A DNA stretch of 64,000 bases from Basidiobolus meristosporus CBS 931.73 (lineage: Eukaryota; Basidiobolomycota; Basidiobolomycetes; Basidiobolales; Basidiobolaceae). The stretch is from contig MCFE01000389.1 of NCBI GenBank assembly GCA_002104905.1, positions 19,024 through 83,023 of the forward strand, read 5' to 3'. Positions 46,630 through 58,098 of this stretch are shown here, piece by piece. Position 1 is the stretch's first letter; each line of letters starts with the position of its first letter. A model generated the notes under the pieces. It saw nothing but the letters and a program-made list of their open reading frames with translations. It made no database searches and had not been told where the DNA came from. Both the position numbers and the translations under genes were made by a program.

Positions 46630-46739
46630 CATATGTAAATAGAGCAAGAGGTCAATAAATCGTCCTTCAATGAAAGTAAACAATAGATATGGTCATATAG
46701 CGCGTGTTTTTGTTATGTACATCTCAATACTGCTGCATA

Positions 46740-47699
46740 TTAGCTCAAGGACACCGGTACCAAAAGAATAAGCAGCATCACCAATACACTCAGAAGCACG
46801 ATTTGAAAAAATGCCAGCAGCAGGATCCGCTTTTGCTCCTGGATGATTGCTGAGTTGACTACATCCACCGTTGAGTATCCTTTCTCTAAGCAGGTAGAGA
46901 TATCTGTGTTCGATAGGGGAAACGACTCGTAAGGCTTGATCTCTCTCATACGTGCGTACACTTTGGCTGCGCAGATACCTCGATATGAGCTCAACAAGTA
47001 GGAGATCCCGACAAGAATAAGAGGCGTCAGCACCAGCCGCATCCATCGGCCCTGGTGAAGCAAAATGGTCATTGAGACCCCAAGAAACGCCAAAATCATA
47101 AGAATAACCCCAAAGATGCACCTGAAGTGGATGGTGGCGGGGGAGAGGTTTTTGATGGCCTCAGATTTAAAGCGTACGAAAGAATCCCCTTCCATGAGAT
47201 GGTATGCCTCCATCGCGGCCGCATGGAATATGGATGGATGGGTGGTATATACCGCCTCTGCGAGCAGTTTTTCCCGTGTGGAAACCTCAACATTTAGCTC
47301 GCTCATGGAGTTACTGGAGAAGAATCTCTCTATAACCGCATCAATCTCATCTCGGAAAGGCTGCATCTGGTAAAGTTTTGCTTTGTATTCGTGCAGATGC
47401 TGCTCAATACCCTGGCCAATATCAGACAGGCCACTGTCTCTTCTTGTGTCTTTGGCGTCCTCCAAGTTGCATTTACCACAGAGTTTAGCATTTTCGTGGG
47501 GTATTTTACACGGTGTCAGCATTTCGATGACATCGGTTGGAAGTTGATTAAATCGTAATTGATAGCTACGATACCAAAGGTAAAAGTCGAGGTTCTCGAC
47601 ACTGTACTCAATGTACGTCAGGAACTTACGAAAGTCGTTGAGGGAAAGGGGGGGACAGGAAGTCTGGCTGATAATGTTCTCGAGTGTTACATTGTTCAT
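46740..47699 (-). CDS. RGS-domain protein with C-terminal membrane segments
   Basis: RGS proteins speed GTP hydrolysis by G-alpha subunits. The 319-residue product starting at MNNVTLENII has the first RGS half at residues ~15-50 (LNDFRKFLTYIEYSVENLDF, YLWYRSYQLRF.QLP), an insertion of ~45 residues, then the second half (PFRDEIDAVIERFFSSNS..ELNV, FHAAAMEAYHLMEGDSFVRF). Three hydrophobic segments follow: IFGVILMILAFLGVSMTILL, LVLTPLILVGISYLL and a C-terminal run FFQIVLLSVLVMLLILLV. This split-RGS plus transmembrane layout resembles fungal RgsA-type proteins. The frame is open to an earlier ATG at 47,876, but conservation starts at 47,699. No intron is needed. Confidence 0.85.
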   Translation of the reverse strand: MNNVTLENIISQTSCPPLSLNDFRKFLTYIEYSVENLDFYLWYRSYQLRFNQLPTDVIEMLTPCKIPHENAKLCGKCNLEDAKDTRRDSGLSDIGQGIEQHLHEYKAKLYQMQPFRDEIDAVIERFFSSNSMSELNVEVSTREKLLAEAVYTTHPSIFHAAAMEAYHLMEGDSFVRFKSEAIKNLSPATIHFRCIFGVILMILAFLGVSMTILLHQGRWMRLVLTPLILVGISYLLSSYRGICAAKVYARMREIKPYESFPLSNTDISTCLEKGYSTVDVVNSAIIQEQKRILLLAFFQIVLLSVLVMLLILLVPVSLS

Positions 47700-48384
47700 G
47701 GTAGGTAGATGCTTTACATTATGATGTATCCCCAAGAAGAAAAGTTGAAACTTCGACCGTAGCTTAAGTGGGATAATATATCTATGGAGGATGTCTGCAA
47801 AATGTATGCCCATGCATAGCCCAAGACAGGATGGAGCAGGATTGTTGTACCTGCATCTCCACATCCGTATTTCCATTGTGTTTCATGGACAATTGGTTAC
47901 CAGCGTTAACGTAGGGGCCATGGAGCCAAAGAGGGGTATATGGTCTCAACCTCAAGCATAAATCGATAATCTGAGTGCGATTGCTCGATGTAGTAGTGGA
48001 GAATGGATAGTCGTAGAGAATAAATCCCTGGTGGTACATGTTATGCAGTCCATCACTTGTTAATGCAAAGTGGATTCTGGTTTAAGTGCTATGACGATCA
48101 GCCTAACCAGCCTCCGAATAATCCCTTTTTCTTACGGGCGGCCTTGGTGATACGAGTAAGCAAGATCCGATACTATTGATCATACTATTGCATCGTATTT
48201 TTGCTGATCTATTGAAAGCCGAACATCGATGCTTCTGCCTCAGTACAGTACTTGACCAGTTGTTATGCTGCCATTTTTCAATCCAATATTTGAGAGGAGG
48301 CGCTTTTTAGACTTTATTTCATTCACTGGCATTTGTCTATAGATACTTGAAATCATATTTGGGTATACAATTTTGTAGCCAATC

Positions 48385-48837
48385 TTAATACTTGTAGAGC
48401 CCTCCTCCACTTCGTCCATGTCCACCGCTATTACCTCCGTATTCACCTCCACTGCCGCCGCCGTTTCCGCCATATCCACCACCGCCGTTTCCAACATGCT
48501 TACCTCCACCTCCACCTGCGCAACCGCTACCGTTTCCACCATATCCGCTGCCACTTGCACCACCATTTCCTCCGTACCCACTTCCACTACCATTTCCGCC
48601 ATATCCACCATATCAACCGCTGCTGCTTCCACCACTATTTCGTCCGTGTTCACCTCCACCTCCACCACTCCCTCCATATCCACCATTGCCGCCACCATTT
48701 CCTCCGTACCCGTTACCATGACCGCTTCCACCACCGTTGCCACTTCCGCCTCCAGCTCCTCCGTGAGCTACACCCCCACCTTCTTCCGAATAGTCCTTTG
48801 TGTTGTATCCGCGTTCAAGAATGGTAGCACTGGACAT
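48385..48837 (-). pseudogene. Glycine-rich repeat protein with an in-frame stop
   Basis: The minus strand encodes MSSATILERGYNTKDYSEE followed by about 125 residues of Gly/Asn/Ser/Tyr repeats (GGYGGNGG type), ending GGGLYKY. One TGA interrupts the repeat at about 48,613, where the pattern GGT GGA TAT predicts Gly: a single GGA to TGA change would explain it. Upstream of the Met the frame stays open and is hydrophobic (VKFLFATSTLA), like a signal peptide, but has no ATG, so an upstream exon may be missing. Glycine-rich secreted or wall proteins look like this. It could be a recent pseudogene, a spliced gene that removes the stop, or a truncated 65-residue protein. Confidence 0.5.
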
Positions 48838-50903
48838 AGCCAAGGTTGAAGTGGCGAACAGGAATTTGACCGTGGAGAGCCTCGCTGCTGATCCATGGCA
48901 CAGCTTCCAGGCTTCACATTTAGCCGAAACATCGGGGAAAATCCATTAATGCGGCGACCAGGTGTGTCCCAAATTAACCAATTACCTGACCACCTGCAGG
49001 CTGGTCAAGGCTCAACTGAGACGGGAAAAATGCTTGCCCAGCTGCTCACGCATGCATTCATGATACCCCGAAAATTCCCTGGTCGCTCCTCGTCGCGGTT
49101 TGGTTGATTATCAGAAACTGTTGGCATCATTATTTAGGATTGGGGCTAGCATCTGGTAAGTTGATTTGTTAGTAGGCGCTATACTATATGAGGCTTGCAT
49201 AACTATACTCTCCACGTGATATAACAGTGGGCAAATATGGATGCAGATCCAGAGCGATATTTGGTTTTATTAATTCGATTCAGTGTGCCAAGGTATCATC
49301 CATATTGTACTCAAGCATCACATCCATATTGTACTCAAGCATCAGCGAGTGTGAAGTAATCATGATCATGTTATGCACATATGCTTCTTTATATACCAAA
49401 CTGTGACCTGTATTCAAGATAATGCCACAACGCATGGGATGAATAGTTGAGAGCTCACCATGAATTTGATAACTAGCACCTTTACTATCTCATTAATCCT
49501 TTGATTCAACCGGCGGTTACATGCCCACCACAGGCATTTGTCTTGCTAAAACCTTTTATTTACAGTGCCATAGTCCCCATCTACCGGGGGTCCATACCTA
49601 TTGCACAGGTAAACATGGTTGGTAATACATGAGTTTCTCAAGAGCTCAAAACCATAAAAGCGGCCAGTAGTGGTGCGGCAAGTTAAGTCGCAGGTGGCAT
49701 AAGTGCCAGTAACGTGAATAATGAGATCAAGGAAAAGTGGTAATGTGCATTTCAAGATTGGTGGTGGCGCAATGCCAATCACCCAATGCCTTACCTGAGG
49801 CATAATGGGATCGTATACGAATTAATGCAATGGCTGCAGGGATGAGGACGACCAGCAGTAGTACTGTTCATCATGGTACATTTTCTCAAGAGGTATGCAT
49901 GGCTAGGGAGATTATTAGTAGCTTCAAGGAGCCAAGCCTCTTGCTATTTACGGCGTTGCGGTGATTGCTTAAGGTTTTGGGAGAAGAGATCCAGGTATCC
50001 AAGCGAGGGAGGGGGTTTAAGTTATATTGCTCCCATTTCTCGATAGATTCACATCGAATCTGATGAAGACTGGTTAGTTGATCTGACGAAACCTTGCAAT
50101 AATTGAGTAAAACTGTATAATACACTGCAATATGAGTAACTGTATAGACAAGTCGGATGTTTTTCTAGAAGATTTGCATTGGTGACAATTTGAAGCCCCA
50201 GGAACCTTCCTCTGGCTTTATCAAATGGATTTCGAAGTATAGCAATGGCCCTAGTCCTCATTTGTTTAACTGTATATACAATCTGTTTTGACCATCCTGT
50301 AAGTGGCTGTTGAGTAATTTCTTCAGATCCATAACAAATCCAGTTTTTATAATATGGGTAACTATGTCTCTACTTGAACATGCTCATTGCTTGTTCTACT
50401 TATTAAGCTGGTCAAGTAGTGCGCCTTGTTGTGCTAGTTTGGTATGGTACTGGGTCCCTAGCTGAATACTTAGTGTTGTTTCAGATCGGTTGTGATACTT
50501 TCAACCTGTTACAGAATTGTTTGATTATCAAAAAACATCAGAGTTAGAAATTTCTACAAGTCAAGAATGAGTCTTTATGGAAAGTAGGCAAGGAATGATG
50601 TTCTGGTAGCCTGCTGTACTTGCTTCTTTTGTCAACCAAGTTCACTATGGTGGAACTGTAAAAAATCATGTAATGAATCAGACGAATGTACAGAGAGTTG
50701 AAAAACTATGAAATTTAATTCTTTATTGATGATATTTCAAAGGGCTTATATAGAGACAGTTTCGGAAGGAGGAGTTGCGATAACGTAGGGTAGGCTTCTG
50801 AAAGGAGTGCCCGAGATGTATTCGTGGGCTTCCGAAGCGTTCGATCGGTAATGTTTTAAGTGATCAGAAATGAGTAGTTATAAATCACATCATTGAAATA
50901 TCG
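48838..50903. other. Intergenic region with a weak small ORF and a short tandem duplication
   Basis: A minus-strand 85-codon frame (49,546-49,803) has five cysteines in its second half and a hydrophobic middle (LPLFLDLIIHV); it could be a small secreted protein but has no recognised relative and sits just downstream of a GTAAGG donor-like site. Near 49,297-49,344 the 24-bp unit ATCCATATTGTACTCAAGCA(TC) is repeated in tandem. Nothing else is identified. Confidence 0.3.
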
Positions 50904-50975
50904 GCCTGTTTAGCGCAGTGGTAGCGCGTCAGTCTCGTAAACTGAAGGTCGCCAGTTCAATCCTGGCAACAGGCA
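50904..50975 (+). tRNA. tRNA-Thr, anticodon CGU
   Basis: A 72-nt cloverleaf without intron: acceptor GCCTGTT pairs perfectly with AACAGGC; D arm GCGC-AGTGGTA-GCGC; anticodon arm TCAGT-CTCGTAA-ACTGA with CGT at positions 34-36; T arm GCCAG-TTCAATC-CTGGC; discriminator A. It reads ACG codons. The loop differs from elongator tRNA-Met (CTCATAA) by one base, so Thr is the literal reading of the anticodon. The first T run downstream is only four bases (ATTTTG). Confidence 0.93.
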
Positions 50976-51941
50976 TGATAATTGCTTTAAACAATTTTGC
51001 CAACCAATAAGGCAACAAATCATTCATTGATGGACTTCCTTTATCAGTTACATACCACTGTAAGTCGCCCATCTGTACACAACCTCGAACTTTTGAAAGG
51101 CACACCACCCTGCATAATCGGTTCGGAAAGACTCTCTTCACAGAGATATTTATCAACATGCTGACTACCATGAATCGCAATGTGGTACTTCAGATATGTT
51201 CCAGAAGTACACCCACTCTATCAAACAAGAACACCGACTCCTCGTCATGATCGCGGTTTCAAAAGACTGACTCTGTATGATAGCTTTGGTCACTTCTACC
51301 GTCCTCCACCCGTTTGCCTCGTCCTGATCAAAGATTTGAAATATCTGCATGGCCATAACAAACTTCCACTAGACACTTGGGTATGCACTCGTACAGTCCT
51401 TGGACGTCTGTTGCCGGGCCCTGCAGTGGAACTTGGTCGCGATTTAGGTGTTCTTAGGCTTCCCTCGAATGAATTCACGGTCATTCTCTCCCACTTTACA
51501 GTTATTAATAAGTGTACCATCTTAGATTGGTAGCACCTAAATAGGATCATGTCAGCACCACAACGAGAAGCTTTTCGGTGAACGCCCCATAACTTCCGAC
51601 AAATCTCTCGTGTCGTAGCAGTGCTCGATACATTCCCGCCACTCCAAATCCGTAAACCTAGGCTACCTCTTGCACCGGTAGCCCCTAATTCGGAGCACCC
51701 AATCTTGCTGGACCATCATCCTCAATCACTTAATTAAGCCAATTAAATCTACATTTTGGGCGCAAAGAGACCTATCCTGGCGTGTGGTGTATAGTTTAGT
51801 AAATTCTGGTTTATTCTCCTGAATGCGTGAACGATCCTGATCCCGGTCCGGATCGGGATTGAATCCGCATCCCGTGCTCACATTTCACTGATTTCGTCGT
51901 GTCTAGAGAGAGCGTGATGCAGCCCTATTGGCTAGCAAGGA
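50976..51941. other. Intergenic region between tRNA-Thr and the hexosaminidase gene
   Basis: Overlapping frames on both strands (51,180-51,533 plus; 51,296-51,550 minus) show no family features. A dyad GATCCCGGTCCGGATCGGGAT lies near 51,838-51,858, beyond the hexosaminidase stop. Confidence 0.35.
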
Positions 51942-53874
51942 TTAGGCTTCGAACCCAGCAGGAAGATCACACCAGCCCATCTCCTTGACGCACCAAAGTG
52001 GGGCAATGGCCGCACCCTTGACGCCACGCCCGCCCATTCTGTAACGCCACTCGTTAAGTCTTGGGAACGCGCGCTTTACCGAGCCGAATATGTCGGTGTA
52101 ATTGATCGCACTATAGCCACTCCAAAGGACCTCAGCCGCCGCGGCCGCACGGGGCCACATTTGGGACTCGAGGTTATAGGAGTCGACCTGCTCACTCCAC
52201 AGGGCAACCTCCCCACCAAGAACATGGACGCCTTCAGCCTCGGTAAGGTTGGCCCGAAGATCGTGGGAGTAAACCTTTTGCCAAGTGCGGTACTTGTCAC
52301 AAGTTGGGCAATCAACCCATCCGGGGGCGTGGCGACCGTGGCCTACATCAAGGTACCAGTAGTCGGAGCCACTCTGAATGATATCATGACCTTGCTCGAC
52401 GATCAGCTTGGTGTTCTTACTGCCAGTCCATTGTTGAACGATGAAGTGCTTGGGGATGGTAAGGTTCAGGTCCTTGTTCAATAATGCTTCCTCCCAAACA
52501 ATCGGGCGCTTTCCGGCGGCTGACACGTACTCGTCAACCTTGTCGTAGAAGTGCTGCATGGCCTCAATCATCGTGGTGTTCTTTTCTTTGAGGTTCTTTT
52601 GGAATACCTCGCTCTCTTTGTAGCAGCGCATGCCAACTTCGTCACCACCAGTATGAAGGAGTTCATCCGGGAACCAAGAGGCCACTTCCTTGATGAGATT
52701 CTGGGTGACCTCGTAGGTGATGTCCTGAGTGACGTCGAATTGCCCGCTCGGTGGCTGGTAATCAATGGCACGCCACACTGGCTGGACATTGGCACACACC
52801 AACATTCCTGGGAAGGGTAGCCCCGTGGCGTAGGCGTGTCCAGGCATTTCGATCTCAGGCACGATGCGGATACCACGCTGAATCATGGAGAAGTTAGTGA
52901 GGACGCTTGAAGCCAGATGGCCCATGATGACATACCTCAAGGGCGAATCCCACCAAGTCACGGATGTCCTCCTTGGTGTAGATCATACCAGGCTGGAATT
53001 TAGCGTAGGCCATCTCGCGGAGTTGTGGGTATACCTAATGATTGTTTAGTTCCATGTGCTGAAAAGATGATCCATCAGAAGCAGCTACATACCTCTGAGG
53101 CAAGCGAGAAGCTTTGGGCATCGGTAAGATGGAGATGGAGCACGTTGAATTTATTCCAGCTCAAGGCATCAATCTGCTTCTTTATCTCCTCGATGGAAAG
53201 AAAGTTTCGGGTGACGTCCATCATGAATCCACGGTGCTTGTATGCTGGTTTGTCCTCGATGTGCCAAGGACCATATGAGATGTACCTTCCCTAAGAGCAG
53301 GATGTTGTTAGGCGACTGAGTCGCGCAAGGGTAGAGAGTGACTTACGATATCGCTTTCATAATTTACTAATTGACTCAGGGTTTCCAAGGCACGTAGAGC
53401 TCCGAAGACCGTCTTGGATTTAATGGTGGCGGTGACCGATTTGTTGAGGTTGCAATCAACCGGAACATCAAGCGTGTACGACTCATCGGTGTTGAGGTCG
53501 AGCTTGGCGTTACCATCCTCAATCTCCAGCTCAACACGCTTAAGCCAGGTGTTGCTTTTCTTCACCGGAATCATGTTCTTTCGAGCCATCTCCTCGCCGG
53601 AGGATTCGACTGGAGTTTCGGCCCAACGAACGAATGGGGTCCAATTTTCCTTGCGTACGGATTTCTTGAAGCGATCGGCTGCCTTCCGAGCGATATCCAT
53701 GTAATTGCCTTTGCCTTGGATCTTGATGTTAAGCCCGGAAGAAACCATAATGGTGCTATCGCCTTGGGTGAATTTCTGAGGTCTTGGCCAGACATATGCG
53801 GCCTCCGAGCCTTGGCTGACAAGAATCGTGGCAGTGACCAGGAGGATGCTCAGAGAGTTTAAGAGTTTGACCAT
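51942..53874 (-). CDS. Secreted beta-N-acetylhexosaminidase (GH20)
   Basis: It removes terminal GlcNAc/GalNAc from chitooligosaccharides and glycans. Four exons, transcribed 53,347-53,874; 53,093-53,290; 52,936-53,034; 51,942-52,877, with 56-58-nt introns in phase 0; product 586 residues. Residues 1-25 are a signal peptide (MVKLLNSLSILLVTATILVS). The N-terminal GH20b domain has YVWPRPQKF and a SYTLDV block. The catalytic barrel starts at residue ~190: HRGFMMDVTRNFL, NKFNVLHLHLTDAQSF, IVPEIEMPGHA, then HTGGDEVG with the catalytic Asp354-Glu355 pair, VWEEAL, and a DVGHGRHAPGW loop. The ATG at 53,901 is also in frame, but a TATA-like ATATTTAAA at 53,921-53,929 favours 53,874. Probable roles are wall turnover or chitin feeding. 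Confidence 0.94.
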
Positions 53875-55354
53875 GTTGAAAATGCTGTAGTTGCTGGGCA
53901 TCACTCGAACAGTTCGCCATTTAAATATTCATTAGTTACTCTTTGCGAAGAATCTTCTCTGTTTCGAAAAGACAAAAGCCACAGATGAGCTAATTCACCG
54001 TCAAGTTAGAACGGGATAAATGAATTCATGGTTACACTTCTACCTATTGGTATGTGCCAACAGGCACGGAGATGGACAGACCTTTACACTTTGTTCCGCT
54101 AGACTACCCGAGTTTCCTTAAAAATATATAGTATGCCTCAAAGTGTAAACCTGATTGGGAATTCACATCTTAAGCCGTAAGGCCGCAACGATCCCCAATG
54201 AATGACCTTTTCCTCATTTATGCATCTGTGGCAAGTACCACTTGGAATATTCAGAAATTGGATGTACGAGACCAGCTGAGAATGGTTATGGGAATCTTTT
54301 AGAGCCCCGACTCCATTGTGAGATCGAGCAAGCTGGCGTGGATGATCGACGTCGAACTGGCAAATATCCACTAGAATAAATCATGGAATTAAGCTTTGTA
54401 TCACAAAACACATCTAGAGTCTGACGCAGCGCACCTAATTGGTCATGTTGTCCCCGATTTCTTTATTATGGTTTGCACTTTTTCATTCAGTTTGGCTTTG
54501 ATCCGGAGCCAACCACGTCACCTGCTTGATGGAGTATTTGCTCATGGTGAGAGGCTTCCTGGGCTAATTCGGTCTTGACTCGGTGAAAATCAACCATTTT
54601 GTATTTATCATATTTAAACCAGTATAGTGGATCGACCAAGTGAAATACAGGAGCCAGATACAACGCATGGAATTCTAAGCAAAAGGGTGACGCGTTTTGT
54701 CTAATTTACTTAATCTATGTTGGTGTTATTCAATACTCTGGATCTTTGGGAATGTTCACTTGCTTTACAATAATCGTAGGCTTAATGGTTTGTTTACCTT
54801 GCAATGTAACTTGGTTGCATGCTTCTTGACTCGGTGCGTATTGTCCTCCATCATTTTGCTAATAAATTCTCGAGGTTAGCATCTAAATGGATGCTAGACT
54901 ACCAACTATATAAATTCAGCAATATGTTGATATTTATCCTGAAGTGCATAGTGCTATTTCCACATAATTCCAGTCACTTTAGTATCTAGCACCGTAGTAG
55001 GATTGTCTGTTTGTTCACCTGAGCACGCTGTAGGCCAATTCAGTCATTCCATACGTGTACAAATAAGTCTGTGCAGTTCCTGTCCTAGTCCCGTTCCATA
55101 GAAAACTGTACGAATCTGGTTCCACCAGAACAGAACTATGGTTTCCATGCATTCTCAGGATTAATCGACGAATAAAGGTTCCATTCCATTCCAGAATATT
55201 TTCGTTTCGGAAAACTTGCTCAATTGTGTTATTGGGGATGAGGGCGATATACCAAGGGCATACATACTGACCATCCAAATCTATATCCCGAAATAGAAAA
55301 TATCTCAGTTGACCATGTACCTCAATGCAGACTGCCTATATGTTGGCGTCAATC
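53875..55354. other. Intergenic, no gene seen
   Basis: Except for the TATA-like box at 53,921-53,929, nothing can be supported. An 87-codon minus-strand frame at 55,015-55,278 shows no family motif. Confidence 0.4.
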
Positions 55355-56110
55355 ATAAAGAGAAGTCATCATTGTAGCCTTCAGAGGGCATGATTTTATT
55401 GCTTTTATCCAAAACACTTTTATTCAACTTGCCTCCTGTTAAGAACACTCAACATTCGCAGCTGGGTTGACGACTTTGATTTCCTTCCGTTGGACTTCGC
55501 TTATCCCGGTGCTGGGGAGGGGACCATGGTTCATGGGGGATTTTTAAAAGCATTCAACAGTGTGTCAGAGGGTGTAATTACTAGGCTGAAGAAGGTTGTG
55601 AGCCAGCTTCCTAATAATCCCCATGAACATGAGCTTGAGGTGACAGGTCACTCTCTGGTAAGTGCAGAGTTCAGTTGTCATGGTCAGGAAATCCAAATTA
55701 ACCCTGGAAACACACGGTGGTGCAGTGGAGATTAAAACCATTTAATGAACCCAAGTAGTCCTCATTGTATTACTCCACCAGCCAAAATCATCAATCCCTC
55801 CAAAATCCCTGTTCGCACCTACGGGCAACCCAGAGTAGGACATCTCACCTTTGCTGAGCTAGCATACAAAACACATTCAACTCAGCCATTAGCAATAACA
55901 TCATACGTGTGACCTCCAAGAACGATCCAGTTCCTCTTCTTCAACCCGAGAATTTGGTATTTTTGCACTCTCCACATGAGGTGTATGTGCATTGGTCTAC
56001 TGGCAAAAAATGAACTGTAATGATGCTGGGATGGCTGAGGAGGATGACTGCATTCGCTGTTACCTTCCAGTGGATGTTATCTCTCGTACGACTTATTGGT
56101 CCATGGTGTA
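55355..56110 (+). pseudogene. Class 3 lipase pseudogene
   Basis: Fragments of a fungal class 3 (alpha/beta hydrolase) lipase occur in order: EVIIVAFRG (about 55,365-55,390) before an intron-like gap that begins with GC rather than GT; TLNIRSWVDDFDF and VHGGFLKAFNSVSEGV (55,450-55,580); the nucleophile elbow TGHSL (55,643-55,657) followed by a GTAAGT donor; then YGQPRVGHLTFAELA (about 55,816-55,865), NIIRVTSKNDPVPLLQP and HSPHEVYVHW (55,893-55,998), and CNDAGMAEEDDC (from about 56,013). The blocks are in three different frames, with a frameshift near 55,870 and another at the A6 run near 56,006, and the acceptor after GHSL reads ACACG instead of AG. The active gene would secrete a triacylglycerol lipase; this copy looks dead. 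Confidence 0.7.
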
Positions 56111-57090
56111 AAGTATTTGCTTCTTACATTTGTTTACCCCGCCTAAGTGTCGTCCACTTGATTTCATTGCTTGTGTAAGCTTAGTAAGCTTATTTGAATT
56201 AAAAGCTATCTGGAATATAAATTAGATTTAAGGGATTGAAATAGTTGCAGTGAGGCTTACTAGAGTTGAACATATATCATAAGGTGAACAACATACCTGA
56301 GCCATAGATCAATCATCTACCATAAACGATATTCTAATTGTGTACCTACAGTGAAGAGTGTAATCAGTCGATGATTACAGGCACTTTAATAAGGAATAAT
56401 CAGAGGTTGGGCCTGAACTCTCCAGATGATCATTCGAGATATAACGGAGAAAGCGTAACTGTATCCAGGAATTACCATCTACCTAGCGCCATCCATAAAA
56501 GACTCAATGAATGGACCGAACTCGACTCACAGGGGAATCCAGCATACGTCACCCATAGATCATTGCTGTAGAGGATTGAGAGAGTGCGCACGTGCTGGCA
56601 TCGAATTCTCTTCCGAGTTATGTAATGTCGACTGAGAATTCCACCTGGGGTTCAGAAGTGCATGGAAAGGGGTGTTTGTTTTAGAATATTCTGTGTGTCA
56701 GTTGCGTGCTAGCCTATAAGCATTCGGTCAGTTGGTAGATGAAACGAATTGGACGTCACCTTTGGAAAAAGAAGTGCTTCCCGATTCGGCTTAGGGTGTC
56801 AAATTAGCAGTCAGAACTGCCTTATGTGGATTAATGCATGATCCATTGTCTGGAGATCTGCACGATACCTTTAGAGATCTGCACAATACCCATATGGGGT
56901 AAATACGGAATAACCTTGGAATTCCCTGGATAGGTTTCAATAGTGATACATCAACGCAATGTAGTAATTTATCAATGTTTTCAAGCGACTTCATTGCGAT
57001 TGATTCCATGCATGAAGCCATTGCAAAGGTGTATAAAATGAACTTCTCACCCACTTATACCACAATATCCAACCATAGCCTTATTTTAAA
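56111..57090. other. Intergenic, aquaporin upstream region
   Basis: A TATAAAA box at 57,032-57,038 lies 53 bp before the aquaporin ATG. A 77-codon frame at 56,338-56,571 has no recognised features. Nothing else is seen. Confidence 0.4.
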
Positions 57091-58098
57091 ATGGAATCAT
57101 CAAGACTGAATCCTCCAAACCGGTTTGCTAGCCAAGGAGCCACCGAGCTTAGGCCACACGAAGCTACTCTGAACATTGGCGTTCCTCTATCTGCCGAGCA
57201 CATCGCCTCGCTAGAACAGCATATCACTCGTAGTCGTCAAGCTTCTCTCAACGCTATTCCTCACAGGAAGTCGCTCACTGGCCTTGCGCCACCCGAGTTT
57301 CATCCTGATGTTGTTGCTGATGAAGACCATTTGACAATGGCTCAAATGCTCGACTGGTCTGAGTTTCGTAACCCAAAAATATGGCGTTCAGGTGTTCATG
57401 AGCTTTTCCTGATGGCATTATATGTTTTGGTCTCCTGCGGTGTAACCGTTTGGGCGGTCAAAGTTGGAGGCCCTGTTGTATCTCTCGATGTTGGGTTGGG
57501 TGTGTTTGTGACTCTAACCCTGTTCATTATGGGTTCCGCCTCGGTATCCGGTGCTCATTTCAACCCTCTTATTACCTGGACTGCTGTATGGACTCGCCTC
57601 TGTTCTGTTCCCCGTGCCATTATCTATTTATTTATGCACTGCGTTGGTGCGATCCTTGGAGGTGCCCTTCTTCGTGTCGCCTGTGGTGAAGCAGTTACCA
57701 AGGCAACTAAACTTGGTTCCTGGGGTTTCAAGCCTGATGTTGTTACCGTCGGTCAGGCTTTCTGCCTGGAATTCCTCTTTAGTTGGTCATATGTATGGAT
57801 CACTTGGGGCACTGGGATTGACCCCAAGCAACAAAAGGTCTTCGGCCCCATTGTCGGGCCTATCTGTGTAGCCTTGGCTCTTGGGCTGAACATATATGTG
57901 AGCGGTGGAATTACTGATGGTTTCGGTGGGGTTGGTGCCAATCCAGCCAAGTTCTTGGGCGTGGCCGTTGCCTCTGGAAATTACCAAGAGCACTGGATCC
58001 CTTGGATTGCCCCTCTCTGCGCTAGTATTGTCCAAGGCGCCATGTACTGGATCGCACCTCCACATCACGAAGCTGAAAAGCCAAAGAAGATTGTATAA
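57091..58098 (+). CDS. Aquaporin/MIP-family channel with altered NPA motifs
   Basis: The MIP family forms water or small-solute pores in membranes. The 335-residue intronless protein has a 100-residue N-terminal extension, then six hydrophobic spans (about 105-125, 133-152, 168-190, 212-230, 245-265, 300-320). The first motif is HFNPL (residues 156-160) in place of HxNPA; the second is ANPAK (283-287) in place of NPAR, so the arginine of the ar/R selectivity filter is lysine. MGSASVSGAHFNP and EFLFSWSYVW are recognisable MIP helix ends. NPL-type first motifs occur in fungal X-intrinsic (XIP-like) proteins, but subfamily placement is not secure. The long cytosolic N terminus is common in fungal aquaporins. 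Confidence 0.87.
   Translation: MESSRLNPPNRFASQGATELRPHEATLNIGVPLSAEHIASLEQHITRSRQASLNAIPHRKSLTGLAPPEFHPDVVADEDHLTMAQMLDWSEFRNPKIWRSGVHELFLMALYVLVSCGVTVWAVKVGGPVVSLDVGLGVFVTLTLFIMGSASVSGAHFNPLITWTAVWTRLCSVPRAIIYLFMHCVGAILGGALLRVACGEAVTKATKLGSWGFKPDVVTVGQAFCLEFLFSWSYVWITWGTGIDPKQQKVFGPIVGPICVALALGLNIYVSGGITDGFGGVGANPAKFLGVAVASGNYQEHWIPWIAPLCASIVQGAMYWIAPPHHEAEKPKKIV

Noticed and set aside
48240-48743. 167-codon minus-strand Val/Glu/Met-rich frame and 143-codon plus-strand Ser/Thr-rich frame
   Set aside because: Both are alternative readings of the glycine-rich repeat DNA; repetitive DNA keeps several frames open.
48400-48800. CRISPR-like array
   Set aside because: The short periodic units are codon-scale repeats of a glycine-rich gene, not direct repeats with unique spacers, and the genome is eukaryotic.
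51180-51533. 117-codon plus-strand frame
   Set aside because: It overlaps an 84-codon minus-strand frame, and neither has recognisable features or gene signals.
56338-56571. 77-codon plus-strand frame
   Set aside because: No promoter, no homology recognised, length expected by chance.
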